The translations under genes were made by a program, and so were the position numbers. From Gluconacetobacter diazotrophicus PA1 5 (GTDB taxonomy: Bacteria > Pseudomonadota > Alphaproteobacteria > Acetobacterales > Acetobacteraceae): a stretch of 64,000 bases of DNA. Where the stretch lies: contig NC_011365.1 in NCBI RefSeq assembly GCF_000021325.1, positions 3,066,001-3,130,000 on the forward strand. The letters run 5' to 3'. Each line of letters opens with the position of its first letter. Position 1 is the stretch's first letter. Shown here in pieces: positions 7,708-16,757 of the stretch. The notes beneath the pieces are model-generated. The model had not been told where the DNA came from and did not search any database. It worked only from the letters and a program-made list of their open reading frames with translations.

Positions 7708-8799
7708 ATGGAGGCGGCGTTGAGGGCAGCGATATTGAAGGCGTTCGGAACGGCGTTGGAGGTGTGCCACGTCGACGATCCAGAGATCGGGACGGGCGAG
7801 GTCATTGTCGACGTGGTAGCCGCGCCGGTCCTGTCGTATGCCGATGAGGTTTTCAGCGGCGAGCGACACTATGCGCTCAAGCTGCCGACGATCCCAGGCT
7901 GCGGTGCCATCGGCCGCGTCGCGGCGCTCGGCCCAGATGCGACCAAGCTTTCGGTGGGCGACTGGGTCTTCTGCGATCCGACGGTTCGATCCCGCGACGA
8001 CGCACGGATGCCAGACATCACGCTGCAGGGCTGGAGCGCGCGAGGCGAAGGCGGTCTGAAGCTACAGGACTATTTTGGTGACGGCCCATACGCGAGCCGG
8101 ATGCGGCTGCCGACAGAGAACGCTGTTCCGATCGGGACAATCCAGGAGGAGGAAGCGGGCCGGTGGTGCGCACTGGTAACGCTGCTGATCGCCTATGGCG
8201 GCCTTCGCCGGATGCAGTTGCAAGCCGGCGAGACCCTGCTCGTCAGCGGTTCGACCGGGAACTTCGGCAGCGCCACGATCGCCCTGGCCCTCGCGATGGG
8301 CGCCGGATGCGTCGTAGCAGTGGGTCGCAATGGCGCAGTTCTGGCCGAACTCGAGCGCCGCTTCGGAAAGCGTCTACGCTCCGTTCATCTGACCGGAGAC
8401 GCCGAGACGGATGCTGATGCCATACATAAGGCGAGTCCGCAGCAAATCGACGCCATACTCGACTTCCTACCGCCGTCCGCTCCAGCCTCGGCAGTACGCA
8501 CCGCGCTCATGACTGTGCGTCCTTACGGCCGGGTAGTTCTGATGGGCGGCGTTGGTATGCTGGGCGGTGAGGAACTCGCATTGCCCTATCCCTGGATCAT
8601 GCGAAACTTGATCACTGTGTCGGGTCAGTGGATGTATCCGCGCGAGATCATCCCCGATTGCATTGCCCTCGTCCGCAGCGGACTCCTGCAACTCGATCAC
8701 TTCAGGGTAGCCGAATTCACGATCGAGAACATTCAGCAGGCGATCGATCATGCCTCGGCGCATGCTGGCGCCTTCAACCTGACTGTGGTGCGTCTGTGA
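7708..8799 (+). CDS. MDR-type alcohol dehydrogenase/quinone oxidoreductase
   Basis: A 363-residue medium-chain dehydrogenase/reductase. The GroES-like N-terminal domain covers residues 1-130, with PTIPGCGAIGRVAALGPDATKLSVGDWV. The nucleotide-binding domain follows (GETLLVSGSTGNFGSATIALALAMGA, a variant of the dinucleotide-binding loop). The usual catalytic and structural zinc ligands are absent, so it is probably a zinc-independent NAD(P)H oxidoreductase. The substrate is not evident. Translation may begin at 7708, or at a TTG four codons later (MRAAILKAFG), which is a common family start. Divergent from an XRE regulator that probably controls it. Confidence 0.85.
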   Translation: MEAALRAAILKAFGTALEVCHVDDPEIGTGEVIVDVVAAPVLSYADEVFSGERHYALKLPTIPGCGAIGRVAALGPDATKLSVGDWVFCDPTVRSRDDARMPDITLQGWSARGEGGLKLQDYFGDGPYASRMRLPTENAVPIGTIQEEEAGRWCALVTLLIAYGGLRRMQLQAGETLLVSGSTGNFGSATIALALAMGAGCVVAVGRNGAVLAELERRFGKRLRSVHLTGDAETDADAIHKASPQQIDAILDFLPPSAPASAVRTALMTVRPYGRVVLMGGVGMLGGEELALPYPWIMRNLITVSGQWMYPREIIPDCIALVRSGLLQLDHFRVAEFTIENIQQAIDHASAHAGAFNLTVVRL

Positions 8800-9024
8800 T
8801 CGCATCGAGAGACCCAACGATCTCGCAATGCCTGAACATTCCTAGGGGACAGACCGACGGAAGCACGGCTGTCTTCAGTCAGAGTTATGATTGCTTGCGA
8901 TGCGGTTCAGCCATTCACCTAACAGATGGTGAGTACGCTGACGTCGGCCTCAATCAAGGTCGCGCGGAGCGCGATCGCAGCCGCTGCAGCGCCCGACGCC
9001 TGAAGCATGGGATCACGGCTCTAA

Positions 9025-9041
9025 CCAGTCTCTCAGACTGG
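9025..9041. terminator. Small hairpin at the end of the flavin monooxygenase gene
   Basis: CCAGTCT and AGACTGG form a perfect 7-bp stem with a three-base loop. It overlaps the stop of the minus-strand monooxygenase gene and lies in a convergent gap. There is no clear T-run on either strand, so it is at best a weak terminator. Confidence 0.3.
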
Positions 9042-10589
9042 CGGCTTAGGTTCAGCGAACCAGCGTATCGCTGCCTGGCGAAAGCCTTCATCATCTTCGG
9101 CGCTGTCGGTCGCCCAGGCGACAAAGCCATCGGGGCGAACGAGCGCTGCGCTCAATCCAAGCCGGTCCTTGGCATCAGTCGAAACGGTGTTGATCCTGGC
9201 CTGCCATCGCTGCGCGAGCGCCCGCAGCGGCGCGCCGGCATCAAAATCCAGCAGCAGTCCCCTCCCGTCTCGCAGAAGGTGGCCGATCCTGAGCCCGTCC
9301 GCGAGCACCAGGTCGGGAATGCTGCGGCCCGCGAGTGGATGCCGGCTGCCGAGATCATAGCGCAGCGATACGCCCCATAGCTTTTCGGCGAAGTAGGTCG
9401 CGCCGTCGCGCGTCCCGATGAGATCGCGGATGATCCCCGCCAGAGCGCGCGTGCTCGGGGTGGGGCGCATGAGCGCGACCTGGGCGCGCGACCAGTCGAG
9501 GATCCGCGCGCCCTCGGGGTGTCGTTCCGCGAAATAGCTGTCGAGCAGGTCGGCTGGCGCATCGCCGCGGATCGTGGCCGCCAGCTTCCAGCCCAGGTTC
9601 ATCGCGTCGCCGAGGCCGAGATTGAGACCCTGGCCGCCAAGCGGAGAATGGGTGTGAGCGGCGTCGCCCGCGAGCAGCACCCGGCCATTGCGGTAGGCTG
9701 CCGCTTGACGGGCGCGGTCGGTCCAAGTGGTCGCGAGCCGGAGCGCGATCACGGTGACGCCTGTGCCGGACACGCGACGCAGCACCGCCTGCACGTGATC
9801 GAGCGTGACCGGCCTTGTCCGGTGGAAGGCGCTGCCGTCGAAGTCGACCATCGCGATCGTGCCGGGCTTTGCGTAGGTGTACATGCCGCTCGGCGTATAC
9901 GTGCGTCCGACGTTGAGCGCGTCGGGGTCGGCCAGCTCCACCTCGACCGAATAGCCGGTGAATTCAGGATCGGTGCCGACGAACTCAAAGCCGCCGGCCT
10001 TGCGCACCGTGCTGCGACCGCCATCGCAGCCGATCAGCCAACGCGTCTGGAAGATCTGGCCTTCGGTGCGAACGATCACGCTCTCGTCGGCCTGCTCGAA
10101 ACCCTCGACGGCGACGCCGCGCCTGATCTCCGCCCCCGTCGCGATCGCTCGGACAGTGAGAACGTTTTCAAGAGACTGCATGTCCACCGCGAGACTGAAC
10201 CCGGTCAGACTCGGCAGCCGGTAGGGCCACTGCGAGGCGTCGACGTCCTCGCGGAAGAACTGGATCCCGGCGAAGTGGCCAGCGGGCCGGCGGGGCTGCC
10301 GCTGCTGAAGCCAATGGGCAGATGCCTTGGTCGCGCCTGCCGCAACGTTCGCCTGGCTCGCCTGCTTGATATCGTCGAGCAGGCCGCGCCGGTCCAAGGC
10401 CTCGAGCGTGGGCGTCGACAGACCGCGCATCCCGAAGGGCAGGCCTTTCAGCGGCGAGTACGGATCGTCAGCCTGTTCGAGGATCAGGACGGACACGCCT
10501 GCGAGCCTCAGCTCACAAGCGAGAAACAGCCCGACGGGACCGGCGCCGGCGATAATGACGTCGTGGGGAATAGTATGGGAAATGGTCAT
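9033..10589 (-). CDS. Class A FAD-dependent monooxygenase (aromatic hydroxylase type)
   Basis: A 518-residue flavoprotein monooxygenase of the PHBH/MhpA/rifampicin-hydroxylase group, using NAD(P)H and O2 to hydroxylate an aromatic or polyketide substrate. The FAD motif is DVIIAGAGPVGLFLACEL at about residues 10-27. The DG motif is GCDGGRSTVRK near residue 190. The GD motif is LLAGDAAHTHSPLGGQGLNLG near residue 305. The thioredoxin-like C-terminal domain of the larger members of this group is present in short form. There is no adjacent dedicated regulator and no close operon partner. A role in degrading a xenobiotic or antibiotic is possible, but the substrate cannot be read from the sequence. 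Confidence 0.9.
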   Translation of the reverse strand: MTISHTIPHDVIIAGAGPVGLFLACELRLAGVSVLILEQADDPYSPLKGLPFGMRGLSTPTLEALDRRGLLDDIKQASQANVAAGATKASAHWLQQRQPRRPAGHFAGIQFFREDVDASQWPYRLPSLTGFSLAVDMQSLENVLTVRAIATGAEIRRGVAVEGFEQADESVIVRTEGQIFQTRWLIGCDGGRSTVRKAGGFEFVGTDPEFTGYSVEVELADPDALNVGRTYTPSGMYTYAKPGTIAMVDFDGSAFHRTRPVTLDHVQAVLRRVSGTGVTVIALRLATTWTDRARQAAAYRNGRVLLAGDAAHTHSPLGGQGLNLGLGDAMNLGWKLAATIRGDAPADLLDSYFAERHPEGARILDWSRAQVALMRPTPSTRALAGIIRDLIGTRDGATYFAEKLWGVSLRYDLGSRHPLAGRSIPDLVLADGLRIGHLLRDGRGLLLDFDAGAPLRALAQRWQARINTVSTDAKDRLGLSAALVRPDGFVAWATDSAEDDEGFRQAAIRWFAEPKPPV

Positions 10590-10908
10590 GTCACGCTCCT
10601 AGGTCGATGGTGTTCGACCGGAGCGTTCCTCGCGTTGGAGACCGCACGGACGAACGGCCGGGCGCTTTGAGAGCGTCCGATGTTCGTCGTGGGGATCTCG
10701 GCACGAGGCCAAAGACCAGAGCTTTCGTTACCGAAAGGACTTGGGCTGACCAGACCAAGCCTGCCTTTTCCGACGCGGAAATTATAGAGGAGCCTCACGG
10801 AGGCCGCAATGGTCAGCAGGTGGGGGCGTAGAGGCCGCGGCGGCTTCGCCATGATCGACGACAATGGGGGGCCGATCATTGGATATCCTGCCAGCATCAC
10901 GGCCCGAA
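10590..10908. other. Intergenic region without recognisable gene
   Basis: This 319-bp stretch lies between the divergently oriented promoter side of the monooxygenase and the 3' end of a short-chain dehydrogenase. A minus-strand ORF of 104 codons spans it, but it has no recognisable domain or ribosome site and its composition resembles a shadow frame. I see nothing else in it. Confidence 0.5.
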
Positions 10909-11763
10909 TCAGGTGTTCGAAGCCGCCTGGAAATTCGTGCTGCGCGTAACCGGTTCCCAGCTATCTAATTCGAGTTCGAGGCTCGCGATCTTCTCGCGGA
11001 TCAGGTCCAAGGCATCGCCGCCGATGACGAGGTGTATGGGCGGCCTCTCTGCCTCTACCGCCGCGATGATGGCTCGCGCGCCGCGCGCCGGATCACCTTG
11101 CTGCTTGCCGTGGCCGGCCAGGACGCCGTCACGGCCCTTGCCAGCCGTCTCCTCATAGTCTGGCAGCCGGATCCCCGACTTCTTCATCGAGCGCCCCCGG
11201 AAGTCAGTGCGGAACGCACCGGGCTCGACAACGGTGACGCCAATCCCAAGTGGCGCCGTCTCCTGCGCCAGCGTCTCAGACAGCGCTTCAACGGCAAATT
11301 TGGTCATGTGATAGAAGCCGACGGCGGGAAAGGTCACGATACCGCCTACAGAGCTGATATTGACGATGTGACCCCGCCTGCGCGCCCGCATACCGGGCAG
11401 TACGGCTTTGATCATGGTCCAAGTGCCGAAAACATTCGTCTCGAACATGGTCCGGACGTCGGCGTCCTCACCTTCCTCTATGGCCGCGACATAGCCATAG
11501 CCCGCGTTGTTGACCAGCACGTCGACGGCGCCGAAGCGATCTTCCGCTTGGCCGATAGCTGTTCTGACCTGATCCGGTTTGGTCACATCAAGCTCCACCG
11601 CGAGGGCGGTGCCTTCGTGCTCCGCGACAATGTCAGCGAGCGTGGATGGATCCCGCGCACTTACGACCACGCGATAGCCGGATGTCAGCGCTTGCTGAGC
11701 GATTGCGCGGCCCAGGCCAGTCGAACAGCCGGTGATGAGCCACACCGCGTTCTTTTCGATCAT
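10909..11763 (-). CDS. Short-chain dehydrogenase/reductase
   Basis: A classical SDR oxidoreductase of about 284 residues. It has the cofactor loop TGCSTGLGRAI near the N-terminus, the structural NNAG motif (VLVNNAGYGYV) and the catalytic serine, tyrosine and lysine (ISSVGG, then YHMTK). The substrate is unknown. The start at 11763 is preferred over 11790 because AAAGGA lies at good spacing before it. It is divergent from a LysR regulator at 11870 with a short palindrome between them, the usual layout for a regulator controlling a redox enzyme. Confidence 0.9.
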   Translation of the reverse strand: MIEKNAVWLITGCSTGLGRAIAQQALTSGYRVVVSARDPSTLADIVAEHEGTALAVELDVTKPDQVRTAIGQAEDRFGAVDVLVNNAGYGYVAAIEEGEDADVRTMFETNVFGTWTMIKAVLPGMRARRRGHIVNISSVGGIVTFPAVGFYHMTKFAVEALSETLAQETAPLGIGVTVVEPGAFRTDFRGRSMKKSGIRLPDYEETAGKGRDGVLAGHGKQQGDPARGARAIIAAVEAERPPIHLVIGGDALDLIREKIASLELELDSWEPVTRSTNFQAASNT

Positions 11764-11819
11764 CGATCCGTCCTTTCTCTGCCGTTTCAAGAACGATCAG
11801 TGTTAGGTGACGCTCGCCC

Positions 11820-11831
11820 TATCGTTCGATA
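11820..11831. promoter_or_regulatory. Palindrome between SDR and LysR genes
   Basis: TATCG, two bases, then CGATA forms a perfect 12-bp dyad in the 106-bp divergent gap. It is a candidate LysR binding site. Its short spacing is not the standard T-N11-A box, so the assignment is tentative. Confidence 0.4.
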
Positions 11832-11869
11832 AGATAGAATTTGTTGGAAGGGTCGTTGAGCAAAATGGG

Positions 11870-12787
11870 ATGATCATGCGTGACGGCTTGGACGATCTGA
11901 TGGCGTTTGCTTGCGTCGCCCGCGTGCGAAGCTTCACGCGCGCCGCGGCCGAACTCGGCACATCGACCTCGAACCTCAGCCACACCATCAAGCGGCTGGA
12001 AGGCAGGCTCGGGATCCGTCTGCTTCAGCGCAACAGCCGCAGCGTCTCCGTCAGTGAGGCGGGCAACGAATTGCTCAGATCGATTGGCCCGGAACTGGAG
12101 CGCATCGAAAACGCCGTAGGCCGCCTCCAGCTCAAGCGGAGCAGCATCTCGGGCGCCGTGCGCCTGACCGCAACGCGTCAGGCCTACGAGATGGTCATCC
12201 GGCCGGTGCTACCCGCCTTCGTGGCCGCGCATCCTGATGCGACTGTCGAAGTCCTGATCGACTATGCCTTTCGCGATGTCATCGCCGACCAGTTCGATGC
12301 CGGCATTCGCCTTGGCGAGAAGATCGAGCAGGACATGATCGCGCTGAAGGTCGGCCCTGACCTTCGGATGGCGGTGGTGGCTGCGCCATCCTATCTGGCG
12401 CGTCACGGGACGCCCCGGCACCCCCGGGATCTCGTGAACCACCGCTGCATCAATTACCGCATGGTAGCCAGCGGCGCCATCTACGCCTGGGAGTTTGAAG
12501 AGAACGGCCTCGCCTTCGAGGTTCGCGTGCCGGGACCACTGACATTCAACGAACCGCAATTGATGCTCGATGCCGCGCTCAGCGGGCTCGGCATCGCCTA
12601 TCTGCTCGAAAATGACGTGGCGCCGCACGTGGGGTCGGGTGGGCTGGTCAATCTGCTGGCTGAGTGGACGGCGCCGTTCCCGGGCTTCTACCTCTATTAT
12701 CCATCGCGACTGCAGATGCGGCCGGTGTTCGGGGCTTTCCTGGATGTGCTGCGCAGCCCGTGTCAATACCTGTTCCCACCTGAATGA
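11870..12787 (+). CDS. LysR-family transcriptional regulator
   Basis: A complete LysR-type regulator of about 305 residues. The N-terminal winged helix-turn-helix is FACVARVRSFTRAAAELGTS, then LSHTIKRLEGRLGIRLLQRNSR. The C-terminal substrate-binding domain is of the type that follows CrgA/DsdC-like members (VRLTATRQAYEMVIRPVLP). The start is set at 11870, six bases before another ATG at 11876; the upstream frame to 11807 lacks similarity to the family. It probably controls the divergent SDR gene. The gene ends 22 bases before a terminator hairpin. Confidence 0.9.
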   Translation: MIMRDGLDDLMAFACVARVRSFTRAAAELGTSTSNLSHTIKRLEGRLGIRLLQRNSRSVSVSEAGNELLRSIGPELERIENAVGRLQLKRSSISGAVRLTATRQAYEMVIRPVLPAFVAAHPDATVEVLIDYAFRDVIADQFDAGIRLGEKIEQDMIALKVGPDLRMAVVAAPSYLARHGTPRHPRDLVNHRCINYRMVASGAIYAWEFEENGLAFEVRVPGPLTFNEPQLMLDAALSGLGIAYLLENDVAPHVGSGGLVNLLAEWTAPFPGFYLYYPSRLQMRPVFGAFLDVLRSPCQYLFPPE

Positions 12788-12808
12788 ACGGCAGGACTTA
12801 TGGCAACG

Positions 12809-12839
12809 GCTGCTCTCCATCGAGAGCAGCGTTCGTTTT
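12809..12839 (+). terminator. Rho-independent terminator after LysR gene
   Basis: GCTGCTCTC, a four-base loop and GAGAGCAGC form a perfect 9-bp stem at 12809-12830. It is followed by GTTCGTTTT. It lies between convergent genes ending at 12787 and 12852, and can stop transcription from the LysR side. The T-tract is imperfect. Confidence 0.65.
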
Positions 12840-12851
12840 GCCTGACCGTGC

Positions 12852-13601
12852 TCATCCCGCCTCGGCCATCCACTGCACCGCATCCTCACCGGCCGGGATC
12901 TTGAGCGGCGCGTGCGGATCGGTGGCGGCCCGCCAGACCGCCATAGCCACGTCGGCGGCATGGGTGACCGGGCCGGTATCATCGCGAAAACGGGCGATCA
13001 TGCCTTCGATCAGCGGCCTGTAGTCGGCGTTATCGAGCCCGCGCAGATGCGGCATGGCATTGTTGCCGAAGTTCGTTTCCGGGGAGCGGCCGGGGAGCAC
13101 GATATGCACGCGCACGCCGAACGGCTCCATCTCGACCGCGAGACTCTCGGTGAGTGCGTTCACCGCCGCCTTGCTCGCGCGATAGACGCTGACCAGCGGC
13201 AGCGGCTTGAGCGTCACCGTCGAGGTGACGTTGATGACCACTCCGCCGCGGCGCTCGCGAAAGCCGGGCAGGATCGCCTGCAGCATCGCCAGCGTGCCCA
13301 GGGTATTGGTCTCGAACAGCTGCCGCGCCGTTTCCGGCTCGATCAACTCGATTGGCACGGCGGCGCCGAATCCCGCATTGTTGACCAGCACGTCGATCTC
13401 GCCGGCCTGCTCGATCGCTTGTGCGATACTGCCTGGATCGGTGACGTCCAGCGGCAGGACGATGAGATCGGCGGACGCAGGTAGGATGTCGGCCTTGGGC
13501 TGGCGCATCGTGGCGACGACCTTCCAGCCCCTATCGAGAAACAGTTTCGCGGTTTCGAGGCCGAAGCCCGAGGAACAACCGGTGATCAGGATGGTAGGCA
13601 T
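12852..13601 (-). CDS. Short-chain dehydrogenase/reductase
   Basis: A 249-residue SDR protein. It has the N-terminal cofactor loop ITGCSSGFGLETA, the NNAG motif (VLVNNAGFGAA), a catalytic serine/threonine region (INVTSTV) and YRASK as the YxxxK pair. It is only moderately similar to the SDR at 10909, so the two are unlikely to be a recent duplication. It is divergent from an AraC regulator 98 bp away, which is the probable controller. The substrate is unknown. Confidence 0.9.
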   Translation of the reverse strand: MPTILITGCSSGFGLETAKLFLDRGWKVVATMRQPKADILPASADLIVLPLDVTDPGSIAQAIEQAGEIDVLVNNAGFGAAVPIELIEPETARQLFETNTLGTLAMLQAILPGFRERRGGVVINVTSTVTLKPLPLVSVYRASKAAVNALTESLAVEMEPFGVRVHIVLPGRSPETNFGNNAMPHLRGLDNADYRPLIEGMIARFRDDTGPVTHAADVAMAVWRAATDPHAPLKIPAGEDAVQWMAEAG

Positions 13602-13699
13602 GGAGGCACTCCGAGGTGATTGTGGTCACCCGGATATGGCGAAGGGCGATGAGACCTCCTATGGTCGAAAGTCCGTGATACATTTGCGATCGTCCTGTC

Positions 13700-14605
13700 A
13701 TGACCATCGACCCGCTTGCTGAGATCGTCACCTTGCTTCAGCCCTCCGCGAGCTATTCCAAGCTGGTCGAATATGCAGGCCGATGGCGCCTCCGCCGCGA
13801 CATCGAGGGCAAGCCAGTGTTCTTCGCGGTGCTGGAGGGCGCGTGTCGGGTGGTATCGTCCGGCCGCCCGCCGATCATCGCGCGCCAGGGCGATTTCGTG
13901 CTGTCGCCCGTCACCAAGGACCATGTCGTCGAGAGCATCGAGGCGCCACCGCACGGGATCGCGATGACGCCGACGGAGACCGGTGAGGGGCGGTTCCGGG
14001 TCGGGGAGCCCGGCGAGCCGGTCAATCTCAGAATGCAGGTCGGGGTCTGCAGCTTCGCCTCGCCCGATGCCGCCCTGCTCGTCTCGCTGCTGCCGGCGAT
14101 GATCGTCGCCCGCGACGAGCCGCGGCTTGCCCTGCTGCTTCAATTGGTGGGCGATGAGACGCGCCATGCCCGACCGGCGCGGGAGCTGGTGCTGGAGCGT
14201 CTACTCGAGGTGCTGCTGATCGAGGCGCTGCGGTGCGGGGCCGATACCCTGTCGGTGCCAAGCCTCGCGCGGGGGCTATCGGACGATCGCTTGGTGTTCG
14301 CCTTGCGGGCCATGCATGCGCGGCCCGCGCACGGCTGGACCGTGGCCGATCTCGCCGCCGAGGCGGCGATGTCGCGGTCCGCCTTCTTTGCGCGCTTCAG
14401 CCGCGTCGTCGGGTTGCCGCCGATCGAATATCTGCTGACCTGGCGCATGGCGCTCGCCAAGCGGTTGCTACGCACACGGGAGCTGGCGATCGAGCACGTC
14501 GCCGCGCAAGTCGGCTACGCCTCTGCGAGCACGTTCAGCACCGCCTTCGCCCGTCATGTCGGGATGCCGCCGATACGATATGCCCGGGCGATGCTCCCAG
14601 CCTAG
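13700..14605 (+). CDS. AraC-family transcriptional regulator
   Basis: A 301-residue regulator with an N-terminal cupin domain (AraC cupin-6 type, about residues 10-185) and a C-terminal pair of helix-turn-helix units (about residues 205-300). The second part reads WTVADLAAEAAMSRSAFFARF and IEHVAAQVGYASASTFSTAF, which match the AraC family closely. This subgroup is usually found next to an SDR or oxidoreductase gene, as here. The stop overlaps the convergent MFS gene stop by four bases. Confidence 0.9.
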   Translation: MTIDPLAEIVTLLQPSASYSKLVEYAGRWRLRRDIEGKPVFFAVLEGACRVVSSGRPPIIARQGDFVLSPVTKDHVVESIEAPPHGIAMTPTETGEGRFRVGEPGEPVNLRMQVGVCSFASPDAALLVSLLPAMIVARDEPRLALLLQLVGDETRHARPARELVLERLLEVLLIEALRCGADTLSVPSLARGLSDDRLVFALRAMHARPAHGWTVADLAAEAAMSRSAFFARFSRVVGLPPIEYLLTWRMALAKRLLRTRELAIEHVAAQVGYASASTFSTAFARHVGMPPIRYARAMLPA

Positions 14606-15810
14606 CGGCGGCGGACGGCGACCAGCGCCACGATGGCGGCGGCGAAGCCCGAGGCAGCGCCGATGCCGAGCGCCCAGCGCGGCCCATAATGGCCGGCCAC
14701 CCATCCGACGATCGGGGCGCCGATCGGCGTGCCTCCCAGCGCGATGCCGACGCGCAGCGCCATCACCCGACCGCGCATGGCGGGCTCGGTCGAGAGCTGC
14801 ATCAGGCTGTTCGTGGTGTTGGTGAGGGTGAGCGCCGCCGCGCCGATGACGACGAGCGCTCCGGCAAAGAACCAATAGCCCGGCGCTAAGGCAGCGAGCG
14901 TGCAGCCGAGACCGAAGATCACGGCACCGACCAGCAGCAAGCGAAACTGGGGCCTTTCACGACCGGCCCCCAGAAGCGCGCCGGACATCGTGCCGACCGC
15001 CATGATCGACGACAACAATCCATACCCACGGGCATCCGTGTGGAAGACGCTGACCGCCATGGTCGAGACGAAGATCGGGAAGTTCAGGCCGAAGGTCCCG
15101 ATCAGGAACAGCATGATCAGGATCGCCTTGAGGTCGGGCCGGTCCCACACATAGCGAAGCCCTTCGATGAAGCTTCCCCGCCCACGGGCGGCCCTGGCGT
15201 TCGGACGAAGCTCGGCCCTGCGCAGGAAGGCGAGCGAGATCAGTACCGCAGCGAAGGAGGCGCCATTGATCAGAAAGGCCCAGCCAGTGCCGATCGCGGC
15301 GATCACGACACCGGAGACGGCCGGGCCAATCATCCGCGCGGCGTTAAACGAGGTGGAGTTGAGCGCCACCGCATTGTGCAGATCCTCGTCCCCGACCAGC
15401 TCCGCCACGAAGGTTTGGCGCACGGGGGCGTCGAAAGCAGCGGCGCTGCCGAACAGGAAAGCGAAGACGTAGACGTGCCAGAGCTTGACGATGCCGGCGA
15501 CGGTGAGCGTGCCCAGTGCCAGAGCGAGGACGCCCATGGCCGCTTGGGTCGCGATGAGAAGCTTGCGCTGATTGAAATGATCGGCGGCGAAGCCTGTCCA
15601 TGGCAGGAGGATGAGCTGCGGTCCGAATTGCAGCGCCATGACCCAGCCCACCGCCGAGGCGTCGTGCTGGGTCATTTGGGTCAGCACCAGCCAGTCCTGG
15701 GCCGTACGCTGGACCCAGGTGCCGACATTGGAGACGAAGGCGCCGGCGAACCAGAGCCGATAGTTGAACCCTCGTAGAGACCGGAAGGCGCCCCAGACGG
15801 GAGCCTTCAT
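14602..15810 (-). CDS. MFS transporter (EntS/MFS_3 type)
   Basis: A 402-residue major facilitator of the MFS_3 group (EntS-like exporters), with about 12 predicted membrane segments. The N-terminal LRGFNYRLWFAGAFVSNVGTWVQRTAQDWLV is characteristic of the group. It is an inner-membrane proton-coupled exporter; the substrate is not evident. It is the last gene of a minus-strand operon headed by a MarR regulator, through an isochorismatase-fold protein and a small membrane protein, overlapping the latter by four bases. A drug or toxic-metabolite efflux role under MarR control is a fair inference. Confidence 0.9.
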   Translation of the reverse strand: MKAPVWGAFRSLRGFNYRLWFAGAFVSNVGTWVQRTAQDWLVLTQMTQHDASAVGWVMALQFGPQLILLPWTGFAADHFNQRKLLIATQAAMGVLALALGTLTVAGIVKLWHVYVFAFLFGSAAAFDAPVRQTFVAELVGDEDLHNAVALNSTSFNAARMIGPAVSGVVIAAIGTGWAFLINGASFAAVLISLAFLRRAELRPNARAARGRGSFIEGLRYVWDRPDLKAILIMLFLIGTFGLNFPIFVSTMAVSVFHTDARGYGLLSSIMAVGTMSGALLGAGRERPQFRLLLVGAVIFGLGCTLAALAPGYWFFAGALVVIGAAALTLTNTTNSLMQLSTEPAMRGRVMALRVGIALGGTPIGAPIVGWVAGHYGPRWALGIGAASGFAAAIVALVAVRRR

Positions 15811-16136
15811 GAATGCTCCGACCCATTCCCGCCGTGGAAGCGGCCGAAGTGTCGGGCAGAAAACAGCGCGATGAGGATGGCGCCGATGCCGAGTGCGACG
15901 ACATCGCCCGTATTCTTCAACCCGAAATCGCCCACGCGACAGACCAGCACATAGCCGACGACCAGGTTGAACAACCCCCAGAGAACGTTCACGGTCGACG
16001 AAGAGAGCCCTTGTCCGGGCGGCTTGGCGAAGGGGCTCTGAAACGGCCGGCCCATCGTGCCGCTGACGAAGTGAGGGATCGCGTTCGCCAGGAAGGCGCC
16101 GCCGAAGAAATAGGACAGGAGGTCAAGCCAGAGCAT
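15807..16136 (-). CDS. Small membrane protein of unknown function
   Basis: A 109-residue protein with three or four hydrophobic segments (about residues 4-22, 46-66 and 76-95). I do not recognise the family with confidence. The segment FLANAIPHFVSGTMGRPFQSPFA looks conserved in small membrane proteins near MFS genes. It overlaps the MFS start by four bases and follows the isochorismatase gene directly, so the three are co-transcribed. Confidence 0.75.
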   Translation of the reverse strand: MLWLDLLSYFFGGAFLANAIPHFVSGTMGRPFQSPFAKPPGQGLSSSTVNVLWGLFNLVVGYVLVCRVGDFGLKNTGDVVALGIGAILIALFSARHFGRFHGGNGSEHS

Positions 16137-16137
16137 C

Positions 16138-16701
16138 TCAGGCGCTCCTCGACGGCAGGAGATCGATGATCTCCTGGCTCGTGCCGGTCTCGCCGAGCCG
16201 CGGGAAGATGTTCCTGGTGCTGTAGGCGTGCGCCTCGGGACGCATGTCGGTCATGGCGTCGAGCGCGAAGGTGACGTTGAAGCCCGCCTCATAGGCCTGA
16301 CGCGCCGTCGCCTCGACGCCGGTTCCGGTCGCCACGCCCGCGACCACCACCTGGGTGACGCCGCGCGCTTTCAACTGCGCCTCGAGATCGGTGCTGGCGA
16401 AGGCGCCCCAGGTCCGTTTGGTGACGACGAGATCGCTGGGCTGTTGGTCCAGCTCCGGGATGAGGTCCGTCCATCCCTCCGGGAGCGACCCTATCTGGCG
16501 CGGTTGCTCGACGCGGCCTGGCGCTCCCCCGGCGACGTTGACGAGCGCCACCGTCAGTGCGCGATCCCGGAAGGCCCTCGCAAGCACGCTCGCCCGTTCG
16601 ATGACGCTGTCCATTGCGGGAAGGCCAGGAAGGCTGACGATCCCCTTCTGCAGATCGACGATGATCAGCGCCGTATTCGGGTCGAGTGTCGTCAGGGGCA
16701 T
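16138..16701 (-). CDS. Isochorismatase-family hydrolase lacking the usual cysteine
   Basis: A 187-residue cysteine-hydrolase-fold protein. Asp16 (IIVDLQKG) and the lysine in VTKRTWGAF correspond to two of the three catalytic residues of the family. The cysteine expected in the third motif is replaced: the sequence reads GVATGTGVEATAR. Members without cysteine, such as the PhzD and EntB-type isochorismatases, hydrolyse vinyl ethers instead of amides, so this is more likely such an enzyme or a related hydrolase than a nicotinamidase. It is second in the MarR-headed minus-strand operon. Confidence 0.88.
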   Translation of the reverse strand: MPLTTLDPNTALIIVDLQKGIVSLPGLPAMDSVIERASVLARAFRDRALTVALVNVAGGAPGRVEQPRQIGSLPEGWTDLIPELDQQPSDLVVTKRTWGAFASTDLEAQLKARGVTQVVVAGVATGTGVEATARQAYEAGFNVTFALDAMTDMRPEAHAYSTRNIFPRLGETGTSQEIIDLLPSRSA

Positions 16702-16757
16702 AGGATTATCCTTTCCTGGGTCGCAATCTTTCGGCCGGACTGACGCTCAGGGCTCTT

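Noticed and set aside
10586-10900. A 104-codon minus-strand ORF before the monooxygenase gene
   Set aside because: No domain, no ribosome site, and it overlaps the promoter side of the monooxygenase gene.
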